DNA of 64,000 bases from Opisthorchis felineus (lineage: Eukaryota > Platyhelminthes > Trematoda > Opisthorchiida > Opisthorchiidae), in the NCBI GenBank assembly GCA_004794785.1, contig SJOL01009432.1, positions 313,229 through 377,228 on the forward strand, in the 5' to 3' direction. Under the pieces are notes generated by a model. The model saw only the letters and a list, made by a program, of their open reading frames with translations, was not told where the DNA came from and made no database searches. Positions 32,001 through 42,567 of the stretch are shown one piece after another; positions within the stretch are counted from its first letter, which is position 1, and the number at the start of each line of letters is the position of its first letter. Position numbers and translations under genes: made by a program.

Positions 32001-34639
32001 CAGAGTGGCGGAAACAGCTAAGTGGCCAACCCTTGACCTGGCAGAAGCGTATGAAAGCGATTACGACACGTTTAGGTGCTGTCGGTGCTAGTCGTCTTAC
32101 AGAGTGGGGACCGCGTGACCCCCACTGCGCGTGATTGGAGACGCTGCAAGATATGGCTGCTAATCGATGTCAATGGCGTTCTTGTTGTCAGTTTCTATCC
32201 AGGTTGCCTGAATGAGTGTCTGGAGGTGTAGAAACCTCGGAATGATTGTAGTAAGCTAGCACTAGGTCCCTTTCCTATCCTTCTTTATAGTTTTCTTCAT
32301 CATAAGGCCTTCAAATAAATCATGGTTGTACGGCAGCGAATCATGGGTGTTGAACACTGATATCATGCTGTGGATGATTATGTGTTTATTTGTTAGCGGC
32401 CTAATAGCGTATGTGTTGGCCTCATTTACGAAGGATAACTTGGTTATTAGTCCTTCGAAAAGCGTTTATCTCAGTGCAAAACCAGTTATCTTCTTTCTGT
32501 GAAGGTTTGGCACCGGATTAGCGTAGCGGTCAAGGTGCAAAGTACTGCTCGAGAAGCCAATAGTTCGAAGCTGATTCTGGCTTGTTGGACTGATAGGATT
32601 ACCTGGTAGTATCTTCAAGGTCGTGTTTTACTGGTTTTGATTTTCTCTTGCGCCTTCAAATCCTCTGGTTAATCGTGTGGTCCTCCGCTGTTCATGCTGA
32701 AACCGAAATTCCTAAGATAAGTTGATTTACAGGAACATTCGAAGACAGGAGAATTTTCACTGTAATGCCTAACCACTTTACCCGTCTAACCATGAAGCCA
32801 TTTTTCTTTAACCTACTTTCAGCATCAAAGTCCCGCCACATTTTCAGCTGAGACCTTACGCTATCTGCTTCGATAACAGGAAAGCAAGTTATGCTGATAA
32901 ACATGTTTCATTTTCCATTGATGTGGATTTGAATTGGGACAACCCATCTAATGCTGAACGTGCTGTGATCGAGGCACTCCGCAAGAGTTCTTTTGCTGAT
33001 GCACAAACTGAGGCTATGGATGCGCAGTACATGGAGAGTTGGAAAGCTTTGAGTGTAAGTATATTATACTGTAGCTGTACTGTCACCAGGCGAAGATAAT
33101 GTAATAATGCGTTCAGGCTTCGACAGTATCTTAGCAAAGCTACAGGTTTTCAGTTCTTAAATAGATCGGATACATGTGAATGCAATGTAGTGTGTGCGTT
33201 CCACCAAGTGCCAAACATTTGAGGTAGTAAGATCTTACGATTCTCCAGTAGCGCTTGTCTGCTGTCTATAACGTATAACTTTTTCGACGCATCGATTGCA
33301 TCTGGTCGCCCAGTGAACCTCTGTTTCGGACCGTAGTTTTACAGGCTTCATATCTGTTACAACGTTTTACGGTCATCAAGGTAAACCCTTAACCGACCTT
33401 TACAGGTCACAGAAGTGACATATGTTAGACTGCTTTCTCATTCTCAGTGAGGTAGTTACATCAATGAGAGGAGTTCATGGGGAAGGACAACGTTTAACCT
33501 ATCCCTTTGGAGAGGGAAAGATTCCACCCCAACTCGTTGAGGGTTGAATGCATAAACTGCGGCGTGATAACGAGAACACAACTACTAACTTCTCTGTTCG
33601 ACTTTCTCCAATTCACTCCGTAAAGAACGAATTCTTCGTATGGGAGGAAAAAAGAATAAAAAACCCCAACCTGTTAATCACCAGTTTCGACCTATTGAGG
33701 CGAAGACACCACGTTTCTTTAAGGTGTGTCGCAATGGGCATGTGGATTAGATGTGGAAGTTTGGGTTGTTAGTAACCAGGATAAATCGCCTAGTCGTTGA
33801 ACTCTCTTATACAAGAAAAAGAAAGAAGTACTGTGCAACCATTCCATGAGCCTCAAACACCCGGTTTGGATCCTGGCCCATGGTTGTCAGATTGTCCAGA
33901 TAAGTTGAGATCTGGTCGAATTAAGAATCCTATTTAGTTGAAAAATTCATCGACCGTGCGAAATGGTTGACGGGCTCGTGTCTGGAGGACAGTACCCTAG
34001 CATTGTTAATTATAGAGTTAAGCGACCAATCCCTTTATACTCAGTAAAGATGAGAGACCTCGGGCTTTTTGGGACCCAACTCTGTCTTTGCCGTTCCATC
34101 CTTGTTTAAAAGAAACCAACGCGCATCCAACAAGGTTAGGGTGAGTCTTGAAATTTGCGATTGTATGTGAATACCATATATCACATCTACAGTTGGTATA
34201 GCTTTATTGTGGTCGATTTCCAACTATAATAACTCAACCATACATTATTTTTGTTTCCTCGTGTCGCACAACCAAATACGAAACAGTAGTTAATTGTCGT
34301 TGCGTTTTTTAAGTTGATACTCTGTTCTTGGAGCGAACAGTTACCTTCCCAATCATCCATGTATTCTACCTCTGTATAAAGGATCGCATGGAAAGCTTGT
34401 TTGGACGGTTAAGACGTATCGAACATCTACAACAGAAGACGGATAATTTTGCTTCTGCTGACAAAGCATTAATGGAAGCGAATGGAGAGCGTGTTCTACA
34501 TGGTTCCTTGGTCCAGATATTCATCTTGCTTACTGTTGCTGGTATTCAAACCTTACTTATTCGCGCGTTTTTCGACTTCAACAGTCGTTTCTACCGAGTA
34601 TGGTTCGGCAGACGATCATCAACCAGCGCCCGATGTTGA
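21932..34639 (+). CDS. TMED: p24/TMED-family cargo receptor with long Gln/His-rich extension (gene span)
   Basis: Four exons join with matching phases: 21,932-23,080, 23,112-23,209, 32,823-33,054 and 34,382-34,639, giving about 578 aa. Residues 1-21 form a signal peptide (hydrophobic [10 protein letters not shown], likely cut after AIDA). Residues about 22-345 are low-complexity, rich in Gln, His, Pro, Asp and Arg. GOLD starts near 353 ([17 protein letters not shown]), continues through [20 protein letters not shown] and reaches the YAICFDN motif in exon 3. A coiled-coil stretch ([13 protein letters not shown]), NGERVL, one membrane helix ([19 protein letters not shown]) and a cytosolic tail with FF follow. 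p24 proteins cycle between ER and Golgi in COPII/COPI vesicles as cargo adaptors. The usual family length is about 200-230 aa, so the extension is the odd part. An in-frame TGA at 21,908 supports the start. Confidence 0.87.
23081..23111 (+). other. 31-nt intron
   Basis: Starts GTGGGT and ends GCGAAG, with TAACTAAT as a possible branch site. Removing it restores the GOLD reading [14 protein letters not shown] without shifting frame, whereas the unspliced frame stops at 23,096-23,098. Confidence 0.85.
23112..23209 (+). CDS. TMED: TMED gene exon 2: middle of GOLD
   Basis: 98 bases, encoding [20 protein letters not shown] and then [12 protein letters not shown], with two bases left over. The donor GTAAGT starts at 23,210. 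The pattern G..DV...V.DP.G matches the central GOLD strands of p24 proteins. Confidence 0.87.
24490..24545 (-). repeat. Retroelement 3'-tail signature (solo)
   Basis: On + it reads ATCATCAAAGACAGCAACAT then CAGTGTTGACACTGATACC. This is the reverse complement of the tail found at the 3' ends of the RTE-like copies. No coding part is attached, so it is a short 5'-truncated insertion in the TMED intron. Confidence 0.55.
25449..25550 (+). repeat. Two 31-bp tandem units joined to a tRNA-like B box
   Basis: The unit starting GTGGCCCGGTTACGCGCAGC is repeated exactly at 25,449-25,479 and 25,480-25,510. A third partial unit begins at 25,511 and runs into GGGTTCGATTCTCCC, which fits a pol III B box (GGTTCGANTCC). 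No complete tRNA cloverleaf can be drawn from the sequence. It may be a tRNA fragment or another SINE family. Confidence 0.6.
26828..27135 (-). mobile_element. Short element bounded by tail-like sequence
   Basis: Begins ATCGTTGACAGCAACATCAA on + (the inverse of the shared 3' tail) and closes about 300 bp later with CATCATCATCGACAACAATA. The interior has the GGCAAGAGAGACTGCGT word also seen near 7,568. It is probably the untranslated 3' end of a 5'-truncated retrocopy, or a small SINE-like unit that uses the same tail. Confidence 0.5.
27600..28690 (+). mobile_element. Penelope-like element remnant
   Basis: Plus-strand frames read [15 protein letters not shown] (27,760-27,805; family form SFDVVSLFTNVP), then [15 protein letters not shown] (about 28,045-28,090; the YVDD palm box). 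Next come [19 protein letters not shown] and [19 protein letters not shown] (about 28,260-28,320). The end has [10 protein letters not shown] and [19 protein letters not shown], which leads toward the GIY-YIG endonuclease of the family. The palm segment between SLDV and YVDD is shortened and several stops are present. The copy is inactive and sits in the large TMED intron in sense orientation. Confidence 0.8.
28900..30370 (-). mobile_element. Strongly decayed RTE-like element (endonuclease to RT start)
   Basis: On the minus strand about 30,270-30,150 resembles the endonuclease end (LFVSNAEL, then HRCATG, then NHGTKW). About 29,790-29,700 has RRPIRRQLK followed by RKLKKWKR, the linker seen in the family A copies. 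About 29,320-29,180 has [17 protein letters not shown], then [10 protein letters not shown] (the equivalent of [11 protein letters not shown]). Almost every segment needs a frame change. It is much older than the family A copy beside it. Confidence 0.6.
30880..32385 (+). mobile_element. RTE-like element family A, very young 5'-truncated copy
   Basis: Plus-strand [22 protein letters not shown] (from about 30,870), [32 protein letters not shown] (about 31,105-31,160), then a frameshift before [13 protein letters not shown] (about 31,387). The C-terminal ORF at 31,577-32,134 carries [16 protein letters not shown] and [16 protein letters not shown]. The untranslated end carries AATAAA-like sequence and the shared tail (CGGCAGCGAATCATGGGTGT, about 32,325-32,385). 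It begins inside the RT. It is the mirror partner of 16,584-17,980 and shares that copy's frameshift. Confidence 0.87.
32823..33054 (+). CDS. TMED: TMED gene exon 3: end of GOLD
   Basis: The acceptor ACTTTCAG precedes it. One base completes the split Ser codon, then [18 protein letters not shown] follows. YAICFDN is the hallmark of the last GOLD strands. The exon continues [13 protein letters not shown] and a helix-forming stretch [16 protein letters not shown]. The donor GTAAGT starts at 33,055. The alternative acceptor at 32,847 would bring an immediate stop. Confidence 0.87.
34382..34639 (+). CDS. TMED: TMED gene exon 4: coiled coil, membrane helix, tail
   Basis: Phase-0 exon starting [18 protein letters not shown]. 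It ends with the membrane helix, AFF, and a basic Ser-rich tail (RRSSTSARC). The acceptor used is TATAAAG at 34,379-34,381. The tail after the membrane is about 24 residues, longer than the 10-15 usual for p24 proteins, but FF is kept. There is no classical KKXX ending. Confidence 0.8.
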   Translation, partial: DRMESLFGRLRRIEHLQQKTDNFASADKALMEANGERVLHGSLVQIFILLTVAGIQTLLIRAFFDFNSRFYRVWFGRRSSTSARC

Positions 34640-34825
34640 CTTTGCCTATTCTAGTCTCCTTTTTGTTGTACCGACGCCGCCATTCGTGTTACCGCTCCCG
34701 TCTTTCTTCGCCCAGTGAAATACTCACAATACCGAGCTTCCATGATGTTATACGGTTTGTTGTTCATTTCGTTAGTCGAGTTTTCCCGTCACATCATCGT
34801 GAGTGCAATTTCAAACTCCATATCA

Positions 34826-34831
34826 AATAAA
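34826..34831 (+). terminator. Probable polyadenylation signal of the TMED gene
   Basis: AATAAA lies 187 bases after the stop codon and is the first canonical signal downstream. Confidence 0.6.
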
Positions 34832-34839
34832 TACGTATC

Positions 34840-35900
34840 TTGTCTCCACCGTCTTCTTTCTTTTCCTGTACTCGTTGTAGTTAGCTTGAACCAATTCAGC
34901 AACTGACTGGCTGACTCGTCACTCAGAGTGTGGTTGCCTGGCGCGGTTTTCACATGGGGGTTGGTCAATTAAGCTGATAGCATAGTCGTAGCCAGTTTCG
35001 CCTGCCCTGAAGACAGTCTAGGACCCAGTGTCTAACAGTAGTTGTCGCTTGGATCTGAGTTAAGATTCATAGCGCATTAAGCGAACAAACCCAAGTGAAC
35101 CCGACCCGCATGATTGACTTGTTTGTGGCCCATTGCCTTCACTCACTCAAAATAGGCTTTTAATTACGAAATTGCGTTTGTGGTTCCCAGGACATTTAGG
35201 AAGTTGGGAACTCCAGCTTTTGTTTTGTGTGGCATATACGATTGCATGGCGGGCACGCTTCGATGGATGATGGCCAATTTAAAACAGGTGAGAGAGGCTT
35301 GTTATAGAGAAATCTGGTTGGTCAACAGTCAAAGGTGTGCAACAACAAGTGCTACCAGTTGCTTATATGCTGCGCATGCTCTGTTGCTTGGAGCATTTTC
35401 TCGTTGACCTGTTCTGTCCGCATGTGTGCTGCGTCAAGATTGTTCCCCATCCGACAGAGACTGCATCATTTTTTCCTGAGCTCAGCTCCTAGTACGCTGG
35501 GTCAGACCTCGCGAAAACCTTCTGCCATACGTGGTGAATCCTCGCATCTAAGTAAAGTCTGGAATTACTGGACTTACTGTGGGACCGTGGATCAAATCCA
35601 TGGATTTGTGGACCTATTTTGCTTATCCTGAGCGATCAGCATCCCTTTATATTTCAATGGCACCTAAGATTTTTTAGAGCGAGCGCTTCTCAATCAAGCT
35701 TCGACGCCATTGGCGCCAAAAATCAACCAAGTTTGGCAACTCAGAGAACATTCGATATTTAATATGTTGATTTCATCTGAAAGTATGATGATTGTTTACA
35801 GTTTACAGCTGCATTCTCAAGAGGCGCATCTTTTCATCCCTTCCGTATGCAATACACATTTGATTCCATTCCAAGGTACGCATTCATTGGTGTTGTGTAT
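34840..35900. other. Intergenic region TMED to NXT
   Basis: About 1 kb without a recognisable gene. It must hold the 3' flank of TMED and the promoter or 5' untranslated sequence of the NXT gene. No clear TATA box was found. Confidence 0.4.
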
Positions 35901-35917
35901 TTAACTTCAGCCAGAGA

Positions 35918-36176
35918 ATGCATTCAGTCAAAATGGATGAAGATGAAGAGAAACGCTGGCGGCTTGCTTCTGAAGCCGGGCAGAAGTTTAGCTCACTCTA
36001 CTATCGTGCATTCGATAAACCCAATCGTCCAGAGATACCTGGCTTCTTTATGGATACCGTGGTGCTCCTTTGGAATGGCAACAGAGTGGAAGGAAACGAT
36101 GCCGTAGTGCAATTTTTAAACAAGCTTCCCAAATGTTCGACTATGCTTCATTCGCTCTCTGCTCAACCAGTACACA
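35918..36176 (+). CDS. NXT1: NXT gene exon 1
   Basis: Encodes the N-terminal half up to SAQPVH plus one base. The donor GTACGT starts at 36,177. A CTTCAG acceptor-like sequence lies nine bases before the ATG, so the mature message may get its 5' end by a 5'-UTR intron or by spliced-leader addition. Confidence 0.9.
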
Positions 36177-36832
36177 GTACGTTGTTCATTGGTTTCGATT
36201 TTTTTTCACATGATATTTTGAGTACTGTTTTGTCACAGCTCACCAAACAGGGGTCATCTGACTGAGCCAGTGCGTTTCAGATTTGCACTCATCTGTCGTT
36301 CCTGAAGGCCTGAATAGCAACTTCTCAGTAATACGGAGTTTTGCGCATTTCCGTCGAAGCCTCTAAGACAATGCGGTATAACAATGGCACGATTTGCATC
36401 GGAACAAAATGTGTTCATGGTAGATGGGTTTCAGAAAACCCCTTTCAATGACTCTGCCAAAAGGGGAGGGAATTTTTAAGTATGTTAACTTTTAGTCTGA
36501 TCTTGGCGTGAGGTTTTTCGGTTTCAGAGCTCTACACACTCTCACCAGCTCTTTCAGAAATCCTGTTACAATCTGGAATCCTCAGTTGTTTTTTTCGCAT
36601 CCTGCTACCAAAGTGCAAAAGAGTGACATTGGTCAAACTGTAACTGAACTAATAGATGAACTCTTCTAACTGGTCAGTTTCTGAAGTTGTCGATTGGCGA
36701 AACTGTGAGGGCCTGTACTGCCCGCATTTTGTGAGTGGTGATGATAATATTCTTTCCTTGGCGTTCCCGCTGGCTCTAATTGATGTATCATATCCGTTGA
36801 AACGTACATTGCTTGTATAGGTATCCTTTGTA

Positions 36833-36865
<33 letters not shown>

Positions 36866-37765
36866 TATGTGGTCTACTATAACACCGGAATCTTTGAAAG
36901 GATCCGTTTCGGAAAACCGATCCCATATCATTATTTGGGTACTGTGCGATCTGAAGATGACTCACAGAGGTACTCGTGGATATAGATGAAATTCCTTCAG
37001 CAGATGATGATAGGGTTGCAAGCGCTTACTTAAAGTAACCAGATCCCCTGCTGACTGTCATTACGGCGTAAGGTTTGTACAAGACGGGTGTATTCTACAT
37101 GACGGTTGTGGTATTCGTTCGCCATTCGCAGCTCTTTCGTTCCATGGCCAGGCACCCCAATGGGAGCTCCTGGACCCTAACACCAATAGTGTCATGCAAC
37201 ATTTTAACAGATGTCAGAGGTTAGTTTTTAAGTGGCCCTACTCTGGCGACACTTCTCGGAAGCGTATTTCGCACCTAGTTAGCTGTAGACCCTGCACCTC
37301 ACAGCTTGTCCAGACAGTTGCTTCGTTTCCCATTTCCTCCTATCCATTCGTCTAAGAGTATTTTGTCTTTTCCCACCACAAGGTAAAAGGAAAACCCATT
37401 CTTCACAGTTATTTCGTAACTCTTTCACGGTGCTGGATTCCAAGCTTTGCGTTCAGTTTTTGATATGTTTCGCACTTTTATTGTGTCAGTAATTGCGCGC
37501 TATTGCTGCACAGGAATGTACATGATAGAACAAACCCTGTGCATTCAGGTTGTAAATATACAGTTTGCTTCATTCTGACACGGACTCATAATTTTTCGTT
37601 GCTTTAGAAAGTCTCAGTGGAGATCGGTTATTGGTCCTTGTGAATGTGTTCGGCACCATCAAATTCGACCTACATAATACCCGCCAGTTTTCCGAAACCT
37701 TCTTCCTCACACAAAAGGATGATCTCTGGCGTATTCAGTCCGATACATTTCGGTTTATCGATTGA
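35918..37765 (+). CDS. NXT1: NTF2-related export protein, NXT1/p15 type (gene span)
   Basis: Two exons, 35,918-36,176 and 37,608-37,765, join in phase 1 to give about 138 aa (133 if the second Met at 35,933 is used). The protein is one NTF2-like domain. An N-terminal helix reads AGQKFSSLYYRAFD, then come the strands MDTVVLLWNGNRVEG (family: TATLVWNGNAVSG) and FLNKLPKC...QPVH. Exon 2 reads LLVLVNVFGTIKFD (family: TVLVVICGSVKFEG), then FSETFFLTQ and LWRIQSDTFRFID. NXT1 binds the NTF2-like domain of NXF1/TAP and takes mRNA through the nuclear pore. The length matches the usual 140 aa, and the core looks complete. Confidence 0.92.
36832..36867. repeat. (AT)n microsatellite
   Basis: About 28 bases of alternating A and T, followed by TATATTATATTAT, inside the NXT intron. 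Confidence 0.95.
37608..37765 (+). CDS. NXT1: NXT gene exon 2
   Basis: Preceded by TTGCTTTAG. The first two bases complete a Lys codon, then SLSGDRLLVLVNVFGTIKFD, and the exon ends TFRFID before TGA. The stop context is clear and no further coding follows. Confidence 0.92.
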
Positions 37766-38768
37766 TGCAACTTCCATGCATTATTGTACACTATGTAAAC
37801 ATTCCCGAACCCACAAACCCATACCTATGAGATGCTTTCATATTTTCAATTATTTTTATGATAAGCTATCGGGTTGTTGGTTACCAGACTAAAATAGTAT
37901 TTGGTGGGGTTTGAAGCTGCCGCCGATGTCCCTGAGATCCTCGTCATTTTTGGGACAAAATATAATAATGGGAAGGAAATCATTGCCTATTACGTTGAAT
38001 GATTGCGTTTTATCACTAGCATTCGAGAATAGCTAACTGTAAGAAGCTAGATAATGTGTTTTTTATGTTGAGACTTCTCGATATTTTTTGTGATACGTCC
38101 AGATTAAGTTGGTGGTCTCTATTAAATTCTTAGGATGATCGGACAGGAAGCATAGACTCTGCAGAAATCTATACATGGCAGACGTTGAATAATCCTCAGC
38201 TTCCTATTGAAACAGAAGGACTCCCATCGGATCATTTGAGATATATCAGGATATTCGAAACGCAAAGATCCACTTTTTCGAGATTGGCCCGAATAATGGG
38301 CTACCCCAACTAGCCTTATCTTAAGACGACGAGAATTGGAGACTGGTGAATAAAACCAATGTTTTTGTATCGATATCTGCCTACCCCGACGGATGCGGTC
38401 CAGACTGATATGGTGTGAGTGTGTTTCATGTGCAACGAAATGTTATGTTAACTTGTCCCCCCGTGGAATGACCACCTCACAAAACTAACTAGAGGTGTCC
38501 TTTCTAAAGGGGGAAGGTTTTGTTCCTACAAAAGTTCTGTTGCATGAATGAGGAAAAATCCTTCGAATCGCTTAGTACGTTCTAACTAGAAGATTTGTGG
38601 TTCAAAATCATTTCCGTCCACCTATCTGGGTTATTCCAGGAGTTATTTTCATTAACCAAAGCAGACCTCACCCATAGAAGCGTCTGCTTGAACTAAGCAC
38701 CTGATTTTCATAGCTGCATTTCTATAAAGCCACTAGCGAAGCATGAAATCAGGTAACCAAAGTTGTGA

Positions 38769-38996
38769 ATGAACATTGCTTTTGCTGGAATACAGTTGCT
38801 TGCGTATGAAGAGACCGCATGCTCTGTTTGCTCCGTTAAAGCCTATTTCATTGACGAGCTCCGTCCGGAAAAAGACTACTTATGGTGGGTTCCTGAAAGA
38901 AACGCTTACTTTAACTTCATCGCACCTGACTACTGCCAAAAGATGAACCGGTCGCGTGAATATCCCTTACCGGGACAGCCGCTGTCTGTCGATTAA
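38769..38996 (+). CDS. Unassigned small ORF (75 codons)
   Basis: The frame is rich in Tyr, Trp and Phe with acidic residues (FIDELRPEKDYLWW, NAYFNFIAPDYCQKM). It looks less random than neighbouring ORFs, but I recognise no family. A CAG acceptor-like site precedes codon 10 (GGAATACAG), so it could be a terminal exon of an unseen gene or a decayed repeat. No linked upstream exon was found. Confidence 0.2.
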   Translation: MNIAFAGIQLLAYEETACSVCSVKAYFIDELRPEKDYLWWVPERNAYFNFIAPDYCQKMNRSREYPLPGQPLSVD

Positions 38997-41900
38997 CACA
39001 AGGCCTGCTTGAAGGGGGCACCATAGACGGATACAGGGCTCGACTATGCGAAGTCTAGCAGCCAGGTCTTCGGTTGCCGCTGTAATAACGGTATTATTCT
39101 CAGCTCAATTCTGTCTGAGCCTTCCAAGCTAGCGTTTCTGTCAAAACAACCAAAGGTGCACAACGTGTATTAACGTCCGAAACCAGGTCAAAAACACTTG
39201 TACAGCGCGTCGTATATAATGCTTATGCGGCGACGACATTCTGGAATTTCTGACGCCCTCTGGATGCGGCATTCGGCGAATACTGGACCCTGCTTGGTTG
39301 TTGGGTCCAGACTTCCGATCAATCAGAGATCATCTTGATGCTGGACCGGCAAGCGACCCGTTTTTTGGCCAATCATGTGCGGGATAGGCTTCTTGGCTGT
39401 AGCTCCGCCTAACTGCGAATGGTAAGGCGGTATAGGTGCAGAATCCTGCCTAACAACTGTCTAGAAATATACCTTCAGTATGTGTCGTATCCTGAATCCG
39501 ATTGCAGTACGTTGGATGCTGCCTGAAACGAGCGGGTTTCTCCTTTGTAAATCTGTGTTCTAATGTGAATGGTAAGCCTGGGGATGTCCAAATTGGTTGT
39601 GCGGAGTTTTGTGTTTGTCTAATTTACGGGAAGGATACTGCTTGGCTGAATATCCACAGTTGTCGCCTGTATTGGGTCTATTAGTACTGTGAAAGCGCCA
39701 TGAAACCGTGTTCATGGTCGCTGCTTGCATATTGTTTCTACTCCCATCACAGCTGTGGTTATTGGCAACGTCTCAAACAACCTAAACGCGTGACAGAAAA
39801 ATAGCCCCAACATTTCTAGCAAATAGGTTCACCCTGGATCGTACACCCAATAGCAGAGCAGCGAGCATGCTCCTTGAATTCAGCGTGATTTCCAACATAA
39901 AGTAATACTTGCTGGTGAGCTCGGAACTTTCAGTGGCTCCTGTAATATACGGATGCATTTGCTGACTCAGGAGTTCTTGCTCCTGACACTTCCATTCGAT
40001 CTGTTTCAGGATTTAAACTAAATCCTCAGCCAGTGTTTACTAAGAGTGTTGGATTCTATCAAAGAAAAGGAGACTACCTGAACGAACCTAGACATTCGTC
40101 GTTATTGCCCGTTTAGAAAAAAGGATCAAAGGTTACGTATAAGCGCTTGGGTGCAGCGGCGCCATTGGCCATTCGACCTCACCATGTCGGTGGGAGTATC
40201 TAGAATTTGGCGGAGCATTCCTCAGTATTCCTATCTCACAGACGGCATGAACCAAAACAGCTAAGATCCGTCAGTATGGCTTTCATGCCAGACGCCTTGT
40301 CTGCACTGTCTTGCTGTAAGCACAAGCTTCATCGAACAGGACAGGACAAGACAATCGATCATCTGACAAACAAAGGGCATGACCGGGCCAGTTTAGTTGG
40401 CTACTTCGTATGACATCCTCAAGCGCTAGAGTTATCTATGTGTTGCCGAAAAACATTACACTTTAACATTGCCACCATCCCCCAAATAGGTGTGCAGTAC
40501 AGGCAGTCGCCTTGTTTTCAATACATTGACTGAGCTTCCACATGACCTAATCCAGGAAGCACTGCAGCGTTGTAAATCATCCAATATGTCGATAAACTGA
40601 CGTAACACCGTCAGCAAAGTTGCCTGAGCTGAATGAAAACGATTAGAACATCACCGACATGAGATAAGCAAAAGAGATTGCTCCAGTTTTGGCGTCGAAA
40701 TCAGCATTCTGCTGGGTCTCGCAGCAGAGAAGGTGCGAGTTGTGCTCTATGGCCCTTGGGGGCGTGAAGTCTGAGTACTGGTTAAATCTTTCGTCATCGA
40801 TGTCTCAGAACCGCGACTGGGCTTGTTTCGGTATTCGCCGTGTGACCCGGAAACTGATAGTTTCTTGAATGCTGAATTTCCCGAAAAACGACAAAAGCTT
40901 GTGCAATTGCAGCCGCTAATTTACTTCATGGCCACAGCTTCGGTTTGACCTGTACTTCATTTATTCGATGTTCTCTATACAAAAGAGTACCGGTCAATCA
41001 GGTTGTATGGTGCTAGGTAGCCCTCGCTGTCGTCTGGAAGTACCGTCATACAACCTATTGGGAACTTAAGCGTTTTGTTACGCAGCCTCTAGACTGGTTG
41101 CCAGGTGTATCTGCTGTTCACTTGTACCTTGGATTTTCATATCATTGCATGGAAGTGAATTCTGTTGTGTTTCACTGACTCACGTGTATCTGCAAATAAT
41201 CCTTCTTAACTCTCAGCATTCCAGAGTTTTAAGCCTACAACGGTGTTACAAGTGACATTTTGTGACCGTCGTTATAGAGGACACGATAATTACCGGCATG
41301 CACTAGCCAGAAACGTGTACCGTGGTCCACCCAGGAGTTCACAACCACGACCATCAACTTAGCATGCTGATGACCAGAAGTTCCCCCTATTCATCCTTAG
41401 AGTACAGGGAGTCCACCCGGTTGCACATGGCTTAGCACAAACCGCTTGCGGTGTTACCTATCATGCATGGGAGTCCACCACCATAGTCCGATGGGACAGG
41501 CAAACCTGCAAACACAGCCCACAATAATTGGCCCGTTGTTGGCTGAGCTTGTTCAACTTGATGTAAACGTCTTATCGCCAGTCTGGGTAGCAGAAACAAT
41601 GCAACAGTGCAGTGTCTCATACACATAGTTGTTCCTTGACGTTTTCTCCAACCGTTCCCGTCTGTGTAGAGGATGTCACTTTTAGCCTGTCTTGGCTGAC
41701 GGCCGACCTAGCGCGATACTGTGCTCAGATATGCATATTGCCAATGCAGCAAAACTTAGTTAGAAAGATCCTCCGGGCCCTCAGCCAAAGCCATTGGCTC
41801 AAACGCCTTTTCACAGTGTGGTTTCTGTAAGATTACCACAGCGCCACTAGTTAAAAAAGTTGGCACGTGTTTAGAAATGGAGGCTGTCAGCTGGGCTCTG

Positions 41901-42213
41901 TCAGGGTCACATGAACACGTCAGCAGTGTAGCACAGTTTATCAGTCGCACAAATCGCCAAGCCATGGTAAGGTGACTGAACCATGGAGCCCTGTTGTGTG
42001 GGTCATTCGCTCGACGCAGCCGAGGATTCTTTCATCGCAATAACTCTAATCACAACAGCCTTTTAAATGGGAGATTCACGACGAGACAGGCGCTGGTACT
42101 ATACACAAAGCATCTAATATCAGCTCTTGTTACCTGTCCTCTACAAGTTCGGGTTAAAAGATCACTTCAGATCCAACCGTTAGGAAACGTTAAGTGGAAT
42201 CAACCAGAGTACT

Positions 42214-42567
42214 GTGTTCACCACAAATTTATCGTTTAATAAGTTTGACCATAATTTCTTGGTCAATGCTTTGAGGGCTCTTTTGTGGATCACCCAAAGG
42301 ACAATCGGAAAGATACCATGGGTCGATTGTTTGGAGCTATCAGTTAGGCCGCCTACGTACAACTACACCAGTTCGAAACGGAATCGTTTTCTACAGACGT
42401 TTTTCACTTGTCAAGAAGCCATAATACTGATAAGTACTACTCGTAGGAGAATAACATTCACTTGCCTGAAACGAATAGGGAACAGCGGTCAATTACTCAA
42501 ATGCATCAGGGCTTATCTGAAGCGTGTTTCTGGCGTACCTTCTGACGAGGTGAAGTGCCTGATGTAA
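42214..42567 (+). CDS. Unassigned ORF (117 codons)
   Basis: Open frame with a basic middle (TSSKRNRFLQTFF) and a C-terminal LLKCIRAYLKRV. No domain is recognised, and no splice partner or second copy is seen. It is downstream of NSD on the other strand. It may be a chance frame or a transposon piece. Confidence 0.2.
   Translation: MFTTNLSFNKFDHNFLVNALRALLWITQRTIGKIPWVDCLELSVRPPTYNYTSSKRNRFLQTFFTCQEAIILISTTRRRITFTCLKRIGNSGQLLKCIRAYLKRVSGVPSDEVKCLM

Noticed and set aside
34328..34381. Extended start of TMED exon 4 at 34,341 after AACAG
   Set aside because: That acceptor would put exon 4 in the wrong phase relative to exon 3, which ends in phase 0; the site at 34,381 keeps the frame.
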